This document shows, piece after piece, positions 21,843-33,380 of a DNA stretch of 64,000 bases. The position numbers were made by a program, and so were the translations under genes. Numbering within the stretch: position 1 is the stretch's first letter; every line of letters starts with the position of its first letter. The notes beneath the pieces are model-generated. The model saw only the letters and a list, made by a program, of their open reading frames with translations. It had not been told where the DNA came from and did not search any database. This DNA is from Akanthomyces muscarius (lineage: Eukaryota > Ascomycota > Sordariomycetes > Hypocreales > Cordycipitaceae): positions 1,116,001 through 1,180,000 of the forward strand of contig NC_079243.1 in NCBI RefSeq assembly GCF_028009165.1, in the 5' to 3' direction.

Positions 21843-23528
21843 ATGACTGACGCCGACAAAGAAGGCACCAGACAACGGTGCGTGCAGATTGAGCAGATCT
21901 TGCGGAGCAACTGGATCGGCGCTCACCGAGCACTCATCTGTGCCACCAATGAGTTCAGACACTGGCAACCCAGCGAGGTAGAAGCCCTCTGGAAACTACT
22001 CCCGGACCTTGAGAAGCGGAAGCTCTCCCCTCACGGGCCCGAATCTCGTCCTGTGCCAAGAGGAAACCAGCGATGGAAGGAGCTGGCGATGAAGACGGCC
22101 ATGGTCGGTGCCATCGATGCTGTTGCCCTCGTCGCATCACCGCTGGCCTTACTCTCCAAGACTATGCGCCAGGAAGCGCTTCCAGGACTCATCAGGTTTA
22201 ATTACGAGTCCATCGGGTCGTCCTTCTTTGTCAAGTGCCCACTCGATCTGCTCCGCCAAGCAGCTCATGCCGGCATGGCCGTGTGCGTGAGCCGGAACGG
22301 CGATTTCAGTGTCCGCAATTCGGGATACGCTGCCATTTCGCACACCTGGGCTGAAACAATGGGCTTGGAGTTCAACGACGAAAAGGTGGACCATGACGAT
22401 AGAGGCATCAACTACAAACACTTTAGTCGCATCATCTCGGACGCGGTTGCTTCCACCGGGCACCACTGGTTTTGGCTGGATTTGCTCGCCGTCCCGCAAA
22501 TCAAAGGCGACGAGCCCGATGTGCAGATGCTGCGAGAGCTAAAGACAAACGTCATCAATAGCCTGATACACGTCTATAGAAACGCTGACGCGGTCGTGAT
22601 ACTCGACTCCTTGACTCTCCAAATGTCGACACCGGATCTCTGTGCCGTCGCCGCCATATTCAGCTGCGGGCGCTGGCTGACGCGAATGTGGACATACCAG
22701 GAAATCAAGCTGGCGCGTAAAGCCCTCATCGTCACCAGAGATGGCGCGGTGGACTTTGAAGAAATGGTCAACGCGCTGCATATCCGCGAGAGCGAATCTG
22801 ATGTCGCCTATAAACAATGGCACGAAATACATTTGAAGTTCATGCGACTGCTCCCCTCGGATCCTCGTGGGGTCTCCCTTGCCGATGCGGCATTCTGCTG
22901 CGGCGATAGGAACGCAGAAAACGACATTGACTACGCCCGAAGCCTCTTCGCCTTGTTGGATTTAAAGTGGCAGACAGGGTGGACATATGAGCAGGCCATG
23001 CTACACATTATCACGTCGAGACCGCAAGACACTGCTCGGATCGCCAACCTCCAGGGTATGCGAGGGCTGCCCGCTCCGTATTCATGGGCGCCGCGCTATC
23101 TCGCGCGACTGACGGGCATGATCATCGGCGGATACACTGCAACACAAGATGGTCTGGTCGGCAGCTGGACAACCTTTCGTGTCAGCAGGGTCATCAGGCA
23201 CGGCGAGCACCGCAACGAGACGAAGCACATTCTCCACCTGGAGCTGCAGAACCAGCGAGGAGAGCCATTCGAGATGTGGTCGGAGCTGTCGCATGGCTGG
23301 ACGCATGCTATGGAGCAGTGGCTGGAACAGGCCAGGCCGTCCGGAACGGCCCGGCTGCTGTGCGCAAAGGTGCCTGAGAATCTGCGCGTCGACCACGACC
23401 CCGTCATCATGCTCATGGTGCTGCAGGGCGGTGCCGAGTCGCTTGGGACAGTGGTTGGTACTTTGGCTATGAACGACCCTGACGTCAAGGAGCTTGATGG
23501 TGAGAGGATGCAGTGGCTACTGGCCTGA
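21843..23528 (+). CDS. Divergent HET-like domain protein, 561 aa
   Basis: Single-exon gene. I chose the first ATG (21843) although the frame is open a little further upstream. The middle carries a HET-like arrangement: YAAISHTWAE (about residue 160), WFWLDLLAVPQ (about 210), INSLIHVYRNADAVVILDS, then WLTRMWTYQEIKLARKALIV. These match the HET order of Tyr/Trp block, WLD block, sentinel strand and W-x-x-QE helix, but they diverge from the classic YTWG and CINQ forms. An N-terminal region of about 150 residues precedes the domain and a C-terminal region of about 200 follows; neither is recognised. It probably acts in the same recognition or cell-death setting as the other HET and NLR genes here. 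Confidence 0.82.
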   Translation: MTDADKEGTRQRCVQIEQILRSNWIGAHRALICATNEFRHWQPSEVEALWKLLPDLEKRKLSPHGPESRPVPRGNQRWKELAMKTAMVGAIDAVALVASPLALLSKTMRQEALPGLIRFNYESIGSSFFVKCPLDLLRQAAHAGMAVCVSRNGDFSVRNSGYAAISHTWAETMGLEFNDEKVDHDDRGINYKHFSRIISDAVASTGHHWFWLDLLAVPQIKGDEPDVQMLRELKTNVINSLIHVYRNADAVVILDSLTLQMSTPDLCAVAAIFSCGRWLTRMWTYQEIKLARKALIVTRDGAVDFEEMVNALHIRESESDVAYKQWHEIHLKFMRLLPSDPRGVSLADAAFCCGDRNAENDIDYARSLFALLDLKWQTGWTYEQAMLHIITSRPQDTARIANLQGMRGLPAPYSWAPRYLARLTGMIIGGYTATQDGLVGSWTTFRVSRVIRHGEHRNETKHILHLELQNQRGEPFEMWSELSHGWTHAMEQWLEQARPSGTARLLCAKVPENLRVDHDPVIMLMVLQGGAESLGTVVGTLAMNDPDVKELDGERMQWLLA

Positions 23529-23846
23529 AAGGGCAAATGCATTCGGGGGAGACAATTTCACACGACGTCATGGACTATCGATTGAAAGGAGTCGCCCAGC
23601 TCTAAACCAATAAAATAACCAACAAAATCAGGAAAGTAAAACTGCAGGCGCTGTCACTGCCATCTTGGCCCAGTAACATGTACTCTGTCTGCGTCCACTT
23701 GGCATCACTCCATGGCATGAATGAGTTCACATAGCCGCCAGACGCAGCCTTTATATTTGACATGACTATATAATGCGTGAAAACATTGTCTACTTTTGAA
23801 TAACCGTTACCCAAAGACCATGAAAAATCCGGGGGCGTATCTATAT
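23529..23846. other. Convergent intergenic region
   Basis: A 318-bp spacer between the 3' ends of the HET-like gene and zuotin. It contains an AT-rich stretch with AATAAA-like hexamers, which could serve as polyadenylation signals. No gene is visible. Confidence 0.45.
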
Positions 23847-25242
23847 TTAGGCAAGGCTCTTGACCTCGCCGTCCTTGAGCTTGCCGGCATCCACAAGACG
23901 CTTGACCTCGGCGGTCCAGACAGCCTTGATCTTGTCGGCGACCGTCAGGCCGTTGAGCTGGCCAGCAAGGGCGGCAATCTCATCGGGATCAATCTTGCCC
24001 TGGACAAGCTCGACATCACCGAGAACAGCGTCAATCTGAGCGGCGCTCGCATCACCACCGGCGGCAAAGTAGTTGGCGTCCTTGACGGAGCCCTTGAGCA
24101 CGCGCTTGTTCTTCTTGACGGCGTTCTTGGCGGCCTCCTTGGCCTTCTTGGAGCTCTCGCGGTCGGCCTTGGCGGCGGCCTCTGCTTCGGCGGCAGCCTT
24201 GGCCTCGGCAGCCTTCTTGGCCTCGGCCTCCTCCTTAGCGGCCTTTTCAGCGGCCTCGCGCTCGAAGCGCTTCTTGTTCTTGGCGGCGCTGGCCTCCTGG
24301 CGGAAGCGCTTGATGCGCTCGTCGCCGGCCTGGGCATCATCGACGAGCTTGCGCAGACGGCTGTTGTCCTCGGCCTTCTTCTTCTTGCGGGCGTTGGTGT
24401 TTTTGCGCTCGACGTGGCGCTTCTGGTCGCGGCTCTCGCCGTCGTCGGGAACATCCTCGTCGAGGTACTCAAAGGAGCGCCAGCTGTCAAAGTTGTACCA
24501 GAAGTTGTAGAATTCCTCCACCTGCTCCTTGGTGGCGTCGGCGCCGCCAAACGAGGGGACGGGGTGCGTCTTGGAGAAGCGGCCCTCAGACTTGAAGACC
24601 TTGCTCCACAGCTTGTAGTAGTCGCCCTTAGCGAGCTGCTTCTTGCCGGGAGGCTCGACCTCAGCCTCCTCATCGACAGAGTCGTACTGGCGACGCTTGG
24701 TGGGGTCGAGGAGGATGTCGGTGGCCTTTTGGATGCACTTGAAGAACTGGTCGTCCTCGGTCTTACCAGAGGCGGCCTTCTTGTCGGGGTGGTGCTTCAG
24801 GACCTTCTTGCGGTGGGCCTTCTTGATCTGCTCCTCGGTGGCCTTCCAGCGGTACTTGGAGAGACCGAGAATCTTGTAGTGGTCCTGGGTCTGTAGAATA
24901 ATTAGCATCGAAATTTAGGCGCATGCCACGACGGTGGTATAAGCTCACCTTCCAGTCCTTGGCCTCGCGCTGCAGCAGCATGGGGTCCTCCTCCTCTTCC
25001 TCCTCGCTCTCCTCGACGTCCTCGGTCTTCTTGGCGCTCTCCTGGGCCTGGATGCGGTCATCCTCGGAAAAGGTGCGCTTGTGGCGGGCACGGCGGGCGT
25101 GGGCGAGGAAGTGAGGGCCAACAGGCTCGATGCTGCGCTGGGTGGCACCAGACAGCTTGCCAATGGCCTTGAAGTCCTTGTCGGCGCTCCAGCCCTCAGT
25201 GAGGGCCGGCAGCGGCAGTTCAACCGGTGCGATGGAAGCCAT
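23847..25242 (-). CDS. zuo1: Zuotin, ribosome-associated J-domain cochaperone (445 aa)
   Basis: Two exons (25242-24949 and 24890-23847) are separated by a 58-nt intron with GTGAGC donor, GCTAATT branch and CAG acceptor. Zuotin binds the ribosome exit tunnel as part of the ribosome-associated complex and stimulates the Ssb Hsp70 acting on nascent chains. The product shows an acidic stretch (EESEEEEEEDP), the junction TQDHYKILGLSKYR, and a J domain with the HPD motif in KVLKHHPDKKA. A zuotin-homology region (YYKLWSKVFKSEGRFS, EFYNFWYNFDSWRSFEYLD) and a long charged Ala/Glu/Lys-rich helix follow. The length matches yeast Zuo1 (433 aa). It is divergently arranged with the MZM1-like gene, sharing a 253-bp promoter region. 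Confidence 0.96.
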
Positions 25243-25495
25243 GTTTACAGATTGAAAGATATGGCAAACAATGGAGAAGAAGGGAAGAGGCTCTCTCGAA
25301 ACTACGCTGGTGGATTTTTTTTCTCGCCCAGCGCAAAACTTTCTGGTGGGGCGCACTTTCAGCACGCAACAGCGCTGTGGCTGACCAACTGGCGGCCAAG
25401 GTACGGCGGAACCCGGCTGAACTGGGTCTCCGGGATCAACGTTCGACTGCTTCCAATTTCTGAACCTCTGCATCGTCAATTCAGCAATCAAAGCA

Positions 25496-25969
25496 ATGGC
25501 AGCCGTTGTAGCATACCGAAATCTCATGCGCGCGGCTCGCTTAGCCTTCCAGGGCAAGTCATTCTGTCATTCTGAAAGCGTGTGGCGACAGGACACTCTA
25601 CTGACCATTGAACAGGCGACGCTCCTATCCTCGTTGCTGCGCAAAGCCGGATCCGAGGCGAGTTCAGAAGCAAGCAAAGCCTCGATCCCAAAGACAGCAG
25701 TGTCAACGAGGGTATTGAGCACGCGACGCAAGTGGCCAAGGTTCTGCGCGAGAATGTGGTCCAGGGCAAGAAGATGGACGGGGAGGAGGCCAAGTACAGT
25801 AAGTTGCACAGGGCCTGGCCAGAAAAAAGCATGTAGGCTTGGATACCAGACTGACTGATGACATGCAGAGCTACGAATTCACGAACATACCGAACGAGGT
25901 GATAATGAAAGCATAAAGATGACCGGCGCCGGCGTCGCTGGAGGCGGCTGCTGCGGTGGTTCCAAATGA
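25496..25969 (+). CDS. mzm1: LYR-motif complex III assembly factor, MZM1/LYRM7-like (113 aa)
   Basis: Three exons: 25496-25553, 25616-25798 and 25869-25969. The first intron (25554-25615) has a non-canonical GC donor (GCAAGT...CAG), which is the only way to keep the family sequence AFQGDAP in frame; the second has GTAAGT. MZM1 is a mitochondrial matrix chaperone for the Rieske iron-sulfur subunit during complex III assembly. The protein begins MAAVVAYRNLMRAARLAFQ, an LYR-type helix (here AYRNLMR), continues with VAKVLRENVVQGKKMDGEEA, and has a conserved tail LRIHEHTERGDNESIK. A Gly/Cys-rich end (GGGCCGGSK) is present. The ATG at 25496 gives the expected length. Confidence 0.92.
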
Positions 25970-26162
25970 AGAGGAAATTTGCTCTTGTATAATTAAGAAA
26001 AGCCCTGTACTATATAATCATGCCAACTAGACGCTAATGATACCCTCCTGTCTAAAATTGCCGTTTCCCACACGCGCTGGCAAATAGACCATAATTTTGT
26101 ACATGTCAAAGATGCCGCCCAAACGCCAAGATGCTATAAATTCCGATTCCGGGGCCGTGTCT

Positions 26163-27337
26163 TCATTCACCAGCCAAGCTGGCATAGTTGGGCGCATCCT
26201 CGCCACCAGGAGGCGCAGCTACTGGTCCTGCCGACGACGATGACGACGACGCCTCCTGTCCACCTTCGATGGTTCCTTGTTGCCGTGTTCTGGCCGCCTG
26301 TCGAATGCGCGCATCGCGGAGCATCTCGGCACGCTGATCCTTATCCATCGTGCCGATAGCCTTGGGCTGCCCCCAGCGAATGCGCAGAGGGCAGCCAGCG
26401 ATGACTGCGCGACCTTGACAAGCCGCCGCCGCCTTTTCTGCTGCTTCTCGTGTCTCGTAGTTGACAAAGGCGCAGTGCGACATGTGCGAGCAGACAAGAC
26501 TCTTGATTTTGCCGTGAGCCTTGAAAAACTCGCGCAGCTTGAATTCGGGCAGGTCATCCTCCACTCCCGTCACAAAGAGCGACATGATGTTCTTGTCGTC
26601 GGGCGGTAGCCAGTCGCGGGGGCTTGGCGGCAGCTGCGCAGTGCTGGGGAACGCGGCGCGGCCCTTGCCGTTGCCAGTTCTCGCGCCCGCTGCTCGGGCA
26701 GCCCTCGAGTCCTTGGTTCGAATCGGCCCGGGTCCGCCGACACCAGCGCCGACGGCGGCGTCGCCACCGGTGCTTGCGCCAGCCAGCTCCGTCTCATCCA
26801 CGGCCCTGCCCTTTCTAAAGTATGGCTTGCTCGCAGCGAGACGTCGCAGGAGCTCGCGCGCCTTTTCGTCCGTCTTTTCGTACTCTTCGGTGCCTTTGCC
26901 GTCTTCGATAAGCTTCTCGTTGTTTTGCGCGAAGTATTCTCGGTTGATGTCGGACTGCGGGCCGGGGGCGACCATCTTGAGGGCAGCGTCGCGCACGGCA
27001 ATGGGCAGGCCAAAGGACAGATCGAGCATGCAGCTCTGGCAGCAGTTCTTGAGACGGGCGCATGTTAGGCAGATCATGGTGGTTTTGCGTCGTCCTTGCG
27101 CGCGCGTCGCGCTCCAGCTGAAAATCGTGAATGGTCTCGTACACTGCAAATTACATGTTAGTAGCTGTTCAGCTCAAAAGAGGTCGACGTTGTTCTTACC
27201 AATTTGCATTCGGCGCCATAGTCTTCTTTGAGCATCTTGACGTATGGGTTTTCTGGCAAGCAGTTTTCGCAAACGGATGGAAAGTCTGTAGACTCCCAGC
27301 CGGAGCGGTTAAGATCTTGCTTGATTTGCGGAGGCAT
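26163..27337 (-). CDS. slt11: Pre-mRNA splicing factor Slt11/Ecm2 (RBM22/Cwf5 family), 372 aa
   Basis: Two exons (27337-27200 and 27143-26163) are joined across a 56-nt intron with GTAAGA donor and CTAACA branch. This family sits in the spliceosome near the U2/U6 catalytic core and contacts U6 and the NineTeen complex. The N-terminus holds clustered Cys zinc sites: CENC near residue 23, CKLCTRPF at the exon junction, and ICLTCARLKNCCQSC. A helical linker follows, then an RRM near residues 225-300 with FVTGVEDDL and CAFVNYETREAAEKA, and LRIRWGQPK. The tail is low-complexity Ser/Ala/Gly. Length and architecture are typical of the family. Confidence 0.95.
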
Positions 27338-27955
27338 GGCGACGACCGATTATGTGTGACGACGGCTGTGGTGGCGGGCTGCAGTGATTGATTCGTTCTA
27401 CTATCACGACGCCCGCACGACTTGTAGGAAAAAATATGCTTACCTAAAGCACCTACGCCACCCGAGCCACGTTGCAGCACCGCCACAGGACCCCAACACG
27501 CTATTTTCCTGCAAGTCTATTTCTCATCAGTGTCGATCATCGAATTTTTAGCACATTTCGGATTCGTATTCGCCGGAGATTCACCGCCTGCCGCATGAAG
27601 CGTTAGCGTCAACGAGAATCAAGATTAAATGTCCAAAGAGGACTAGCTGCTTGTCACAAGCCAACCATTTTGATTTTTTTGATTGCCAACCCACCAGTCA
27701 GGGGCGCGGAAAGTGGGCAGTCCGCAGTGTCCTGAAATCGAAGCGAAGAAGGCCAAACGCCCGCGGATACTACGCTTTAAGAGCTCCCTTGTCCCACCCC
27801 CAATTGATTCCCATCACCATTCTACTTTGCTTCTCTGCTATCCTCTGAGCTCCAAGACTGATTCATCCTCCGGTTTTGCTGATTTGAAAGGTTCTTGTCC
27901 TTTCATTCCCGCTCATTGTCTACACCCTCCAGTCCTGCTCCACCAGGCATTCAAC
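27338..27955. other. Divergent promoter region between slt11 and erg6
   Basis: A 618-bp spacer between two divergently transcribed genes. Pyrimidine-rich stretches just before the erg6 ATG look like its transcript leader. Short frames here have no domain. Confidence 0.5.
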
Positions 27956-29212
27956 ATGGCTCCCTCTGCCACCCAGAAGCTCGAGGGCGAGGATCACGCC
28001 CGTGATGCTGCCTTCAACAAGGCTATGCACGGCAAGTCTGCCCAGGCCAAGGGCGGCATTGCTGCCATGTTCAGCAAGGGCGGCGACGCCAAGCAGGCTG
28101 CTGTCGACGAGTACTTTAAGCACTGGGACAACAAGCCCGCTGAGAACGAGACCGAGGAGGAGCGTGCTGTAAGTTGGAGTCGGGGATTTGCTGTGCGTCA
28201 ACGTTGCTGACAGAATTTATATAGGCCCGTACTGCCGAGTATGCCACTCTTACCAGACAGTGAGTTTAAGATACGCAGCGCCTACAGTCGAGACGACCCA
28301 TGCTAATCCCTCGATAGCTACTACAACCTTGCGACCGACCTCTACGAGTACGGCTGGGGCCAGTCTTTCCACTTCTGCCGCTTTTCTGCCGGCGAGCCAT
28401 TCTACCAGGCCATTGCCCGTCACGAGCACTACCTCGCCCACAGCATCGGCATCAAGGAGGGCATGAGAGTGCTCGATGTTGGCTGCGGTGTCGGCGGCCC
28501 TGCCCGCGAGATTGCCAAGTTCACCGGCTGCCATGTCACCGGCCTGAACAACAATGATTACCAGATTGACCGCGCCACCCACTACGCTGCCAAGGAGGGT
28601 CTGTCCAAGCAGCTCGACTTTGTCAAGGGTGACTTTATGCAAATGTCCTTTCCCGACAACAGCTTCGATGCTGTCTATGCCATCGAGGCCACCGTCCACG
28701 CCCCCACCCTCAAGGGCATCTATAGCGAAATCTTCCGTGTGCTCAAGCCCGGTGGTGTCTTTGGTGTCTACGAGTGGCTCATGACTGATGATTACGACAA
28801 CAACAACCTTCACCACCGTGAGATCCGCCTCGGAATCGAGCAGGGTGATGGCATTTCCAACATGTGCAAGGTCCAGGAGGCTCTCGACGCCATCAAGGAC
28901 TCTGGCTTTGAGATGCTGCACCACGAGGATCTGGCTGACCGCCCTGATCCTTCTCCCTGGTACTGGCCTCTGTCTGGCGAGCTGCGCTACATCCAGTCTG
29001 CGGGCGACATCTTTACCATTGTTCGCATGACCAAGTGGGGTCGCTTTATCGCTCACAGCCTCGCTGGTATGCTCGAGACGGTGCGTCTGGCGCCTGCTGG
29101 CACCAAGAAGACGGCTGACAGCCTGGCCCTGGCTGCTGACTGCCTGGTCGCTGGTGGCAAGGAGCACCTGTTTACGCCCATGTACCTCATGGTTGCCCGC
29201 AAGCCCGAGTAA
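27956..29212 (+). CDS. erg6: Sterol 24-C-methyltransferase Erg6 (380 aa)
   Basis: Three exons: 27956-28168, 28225-28259 (35 nt) and 28318-29212, with GTAAGT and GTGAGT donors. Erg6 transfers a methyl group from S-adenosylmethionine to C-24 of the sterol side chain in ergosterol synthesis, at the ER and lipid droplets. The SAM-binding motif I is [30 protein letters not shown] follows, and a C-terminal sterol methyltransferase domain ends [10 protein letters not shown]. The region before motif I ([19 protein letters not shown]) is the conserved sterol-binding block and spans the second splice junction correctly. The length is standard for fungal Erg6. Confidence 0.97.
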
Positions 29213-30624
29213 GGTTAGACTATAGAAAATTAGGCGCCGCGGTTTGGGTTTGAAAGTATATTAATATCGGAACTGCATTGGGATTTATAGACCAATTGGC
29301 GAAGGTCGGATGGGAACAAAATATTTCATACCGCATGTACATATAGACCTACGTAATACATTTGTTTGTTTCAAATTTGAGGGAACTACCGTAAGCTGGC
29401 ATATTGCATTGGTGAAGATGGCGCTTGGATATGTAATGAGCTGTTCTCGATGGTTTTTACTGGTTGGGCATGTATGAGTAGAAATGAGCCATATTGATTG
29501 CTAGCAAAGCAAAGTGCAGTCTCAGCGTGGCTGGGTCCATTCAACAGAGGCAGGATATAATATAAAGCAATAAAAAGAAGAAAATTCTACTGCTCTTTAT
29601 GTATCACCAGGGAGCACAGTTTCGATTTTGCATTCTGCTGGCTGGTCATCTTCTGCCACTTCTGCTACCCGATATCGGCTGAGCATCGCAAAGTGAGCGG
29701 GAGAGCACTGGGCAAGCGGACTTTGCAGAATAGTCGTCTCCTCTCTCAGAAGTTTATTTGGTCGTGTTGTGAATATGGCTTGATTAATTTGTGAATTTTC
29801 CCTCCGCCAACAGGCCCGTTGAGAATTTGGTTGGAGCGAAAGCTATGGCGCTGGTGGCAATGCCACACCAACGATGATGCAAACCAGCGCATGATGTAGA
29901 AAATCAACACCAGCTCCTACAAATTCAGACTTTGACACAATTTTGGTACCAAAAAAGAAGCCGCTGCAACGAAAGCACTACCGTCATGCCAATCTATTTT
30001 TTTTTCACCTTTGCAGATCGTATTCGTGCGTCAGTTACTCCCCTAACCCAACATCTTGATCCATCGTGAATGCCGGGTAGCATGCTACCTCCGGCCGCTG
30101 CACGTGACCGTGGCCAGCCAATGAGGGAGCTCGGCCAGCTATCTTCGTCCCAACAATTACAGCATTAAAATGCGTCAGACTCCCCTACAAGGCCCCTAGA
30201 ACAAGCCCAGACACGGCACTAAATGCGGGTCTCAACGGGAGCCACAGTGGCCTGCAGGCAGCTCCCCTAGCGCCCTGCGGCAGCGGCCTTGCTGGGGCCT
30301 GATTGGGGCGGCCAGGTCCCCATGAGAGAAAAAAAAAGCTGCATTGGCCCTGACAGAGCTGCGTTCGCCGCGCTCCGTAAATTCCCTCTCAACCTCCTTC
30401 TGCAACCTCTCTCACCAACACCCCGACTCCCTCTCCTCCACACTCCCTCCAACCTCCTAGCGGCCCTTCAATTGCAACCATCAATCGAGCTGGTGGTTTG
30501 CTGTAGCTGTTGCTTTGCGAATTCATCCATTTTCGTTTCCTCAGCGAATTCGCCGTTCGTCGGACCTCTCCACCCCCAACGCAAAAAACAATCACACACA
30601 CACACAGCGTCAGCATCGACAGTC
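29213..30624. other. Long intergenic region, erg6 3' side and pdb1 promoter
   Basis: About 1.4 kb without a domain-bearing frame. The last 250 bases are pyrimidine-rich with a short (CA)n run at about 30593-30606, consistent with the transcript leader of pdb1. No repeat or RNA gene is evident. Confidence 0.5.
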
Positions 30625-31877
30625 ATGTCCCGCCTCCTCCGACCTGCCGCCCGCCTGGCGACCACGGCTGCTGCTCCCCGCGCGCCCGTCTCTGCCAGCG
30701 CCGCCCTCGCCCAGTACACCCGCGCCGTCCACCGCCCCGTCTACTTTGGCGCAAACCACACCCGATCCTATGCTGACGGCACCGGCGTCAAGGAGTACAC
30801 CGTCCGCGAGGCCCTCAACGAGGCTCTGGCCGAGGAGCTCGAGTCCAACCCCAAGACCTTTATCCTCGGTGAGGAGGTTGCTCAGTACAACGGTGCCTAC
30901 AAGGTCACCAAGGGTCTTCTCGACCGCTTCGGCGACAAGCGTGTCATTGACACGCCCATCACCGAGAGCGGTTTCTGCGGTCTTGCTGTTGGCGCTGCCC
31001 TCAGCGGCCTGCACCCCATTGTAAGTAGCTGTCGCCAGTCTCCTCAATCGGCATCCTCCGGAGCTACCGGAGAGCTATCCAGCTTGCTTGACGGCTAACA
31101 CCGACCCTCCCTCTCTAGTGCGAGTTCATGACCTTCAACTTTGCCATGCAAGCTATCGATCAGATCGTCAACTCCGCCGCCAAGACCCTCTACATGTCCG
31201 GTGGTATCCAGCCCTGCAACATCACCTTCCGTGGCCCCAACGGTTTCGCTTCTGGTGTCGGCGCCCAGCACTCCCAGGACTACTCTGCCTGGTACGGCTC
31301 CATCCCCGGCCTCAAGGTCGTCTCGCCCTGGAGCGCCGAGGACGCCAAGGGTCTGCTCAAGGCCGCCATCCGCGACCCCAACCCCGTCGTCGTCCTCGAG
31401 AACGAGCTGATGTACGGTCAGACCTTTCCCATGTCCGAGGCGGCCCAGAAGGACGACTTTGTCATTCCCTTTGGCAAGGCCAAGATTGAGCGCACCGGCA
31501 AGGACCTTACCATTGTCACCCTATCCCGCTGCGTCGGCCAGGCCCTGACCGCCGCCGAGAACCTCAAGAAGAACTACGGTGTTGAGGCTGAGGTTGTCAA
31601 CCTGCGCTCCGTCAAGCCCCTCGACGTCGAGACCATCATCAACTCGGTCAAGAAGACCCGCCGTCTCTTGTCTGTCGAGTCTGGCTTCCCTGCCTTCGGT
31701 GTCGGCTCCGAGATTCTTGCCCTGACCATGGAGTACGCTTTCGACTACCTTGACGGCCCCGCCCAGCGTGTCACCGGCGCCGAGGTGCCCACCCCTTATG
31801 CTCAGAAGCTCGAGGAGATGAGCTTCCCCAGCGAGAAGCTGATTGAGGACTGGGCCGCCAAGATGCTCAAGCTTTAA
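30625..31877 (+). CDS. pdb1: Pyruvate dehydrogenase E1 component subunit beta, mitochondrial (384 aa)
   Basis: Two exons (30625-31020 and 31119-31877) flank a 98-nt intron with GTAAGT donor, GGCTAAC branch and TAG acceptor. The enzyme is the beta subunit of the thiamine-dependent E1 of the mitochondrial pyruvate dehydrogenase complex, which makes acetyl-CoA. An Arg/Ala-rich mitochondrial presequence ([20 protein letters not shown]) precedes the mature part. Conserved blocks are [60 protein letters not shown] and the transketolase C-terminal domain with [14 protein letters not shown]. The length matches fungal orthologues. Confidence 0.97.
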
Positions 31878-32219
31878 GCAGCTCGCGGAGGTTTGAGGAG
31901 GAGAAAATAAAACGTTTGCCCTATAAAAACAATGGCCGCCGGTGATGAAGCCGTGCACAGCAGGTCACGGCGCGGCCGGAAAAGAATTTACGTGTTGGTC
32001 AACTGACACACATACCTGATAGATGGACAAAACGGCTGGGACCTGTACTTGTATTCCTCATTGTCTGTATATCCCGACCATAGTGTCTTTAATGATTCAT
32101 TTGTCTGCCTCTGGCGCTTTTTCAACAACTATCCATACTGTGACTGGGGTTATGCGGTGTCGTGGAGGCTGACAGGTCATACATTATTATGCATGAGTGT
32201 GTATCTTGTCCACAGGGAC
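31878..32219. other. Convergent intergenic region after pdb1
   Basis: A 342-bp spacer with GAAAATAAAACG shortly after the pdb1 stop, a plausible polyadenylation region. Nothing else is seen. Confidence 0.45.
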
Positions 32220-33380
32220 TCATGGAACTGACAGGCAACTGCTGTGTTGTGTCGAACAGAAGCTGCCAATTTTAAGCTGTCCATCAAGCCTCCATCGCCG
32301 CAATACGCTCATCCAGCTCTCGCAACGCCCTCTCAAGCGTCGCATGCACATCACAATCCAGCAACCTCCGCGTGCGCCCGCCAGCCACACCCTGCCAAAA
32401 GCATACGTCGCCAGCGGATGCTCGAGTAGGTCATGCAGCGCCCACACGCTGACCTCTTCTGGTAGAATATCCGCTATAGCACGGATGTTGGGACCAAGCT
32501 TGCTCAGCACGGTGGCGAGCTCGGCGCGGGGAGCGACCCGGCCGTGACTCTGGCTGGCTGGCGGAGGGGAATGTGAAGCGTCGTGTACGTACACGGATAT
32601 GTTGGCGCGGACACCGACGGGGTACACGATGAGGTAGGCGCCGGGCGCGAGGTAGATAGCCGTGACGTCGGCGAGAGGGCCGAGGATGGAGCGCAGCGCC
32701 GAGGAGTCGACGAGGGCGCGGTAGCAGACCTCGTGGGCATACTGGCAGAGGGAGCCTGGGTGGGCGTCGCCGAGCATGACGCGGCGGATGCGGGACTTGG
32801 CGCTGTCGCAGGCCACAACTAGCGAACTGAATTAGCGATGCATGTACGTACGCCTGTGTCATGTTGGTTACGTACCGGCGTCGGCCTCTGCAGTGGTCCC
32901 GTCCGCAAAGACCAACCTCACCGGATCACTGGCCGACGTTGACACCACATTCACCACTTTCTTGCCCAGCTTCAACCTCTCCTTCGGGACATGGTCCAGC
33001 AATGTCGTCGCCAGCGCTGCCCGTGCCATCGTGTGCATGGTCCGTCCCTGCTCATCCGGCACCACCAAGTCATACAAGCCGCCCTCTTGTCTCAGGGACA
33101 GATCCTCATTCGACGCGCTATTGACGACGCCCAGACGGAAAGAAAGCTGGAAAGAAATGCGCTTCATGGCCTCGGCCATACTCGGGCTGAGCGCTTCTAT
33201 GGCGGTGACAGCTGTCGGAAGGAGCCCGATGCCGGTGCCGATTTCTTTGAGCGTGGTGGCATGCTCGTAAAGCACGACGTCGATGCCGTGCGCGAGGAGG
33301 CCGGCGGTGAGGGCCAGACCGACAACGCCGGCGCCGACGACAGCCACACGGAGGGGGGCGTTCGTGTTGTTTGCGACCAT
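32220..33380 (-). pseudogene. FAD-dependent monooxygenase (salicylate hydroxylase type) with the third FAD motif missing
   Basis: Two exons (33380-32876 and 32818-32220) with a GTACGT donor give an open frame of 367 aa. The N-terminus has the Rossmann motif VAVVGAGVVGLALTAGL, followed by GIGLLPTAVTAIEAL. The junction rebuilds the DG-type motif as VVACDSAKSRIRR. The frame then reaches FGRVWLAG and continues as unrelated sequence, without the expected GDAAH...P motif. In another frame just beyond, RRLLDCDVHATLERALREL followed by DERIAAMEA-stop reads like a genuine family C-terminus. A deletion of roughly a hundred codons with a frameshift is the simplest reading. The product probably cannot bind FAD properly. 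Confidence 0.75.

Noticed and set aside
23796..24896. Long Leu/Gly-rich open frame on the plus strand (366 aa)
   Set aside because: It is the antisense shadow of the zuotin gene; its low-complexity composition comes from the Ala/Lys/Glu-rich helix coded on the other strand.
28250..29167. 305-aa open frame antisense to erg6
   Set aside because: Shadow of a GC-biased coding exon; no domain and it overlaps a well-supported gene.
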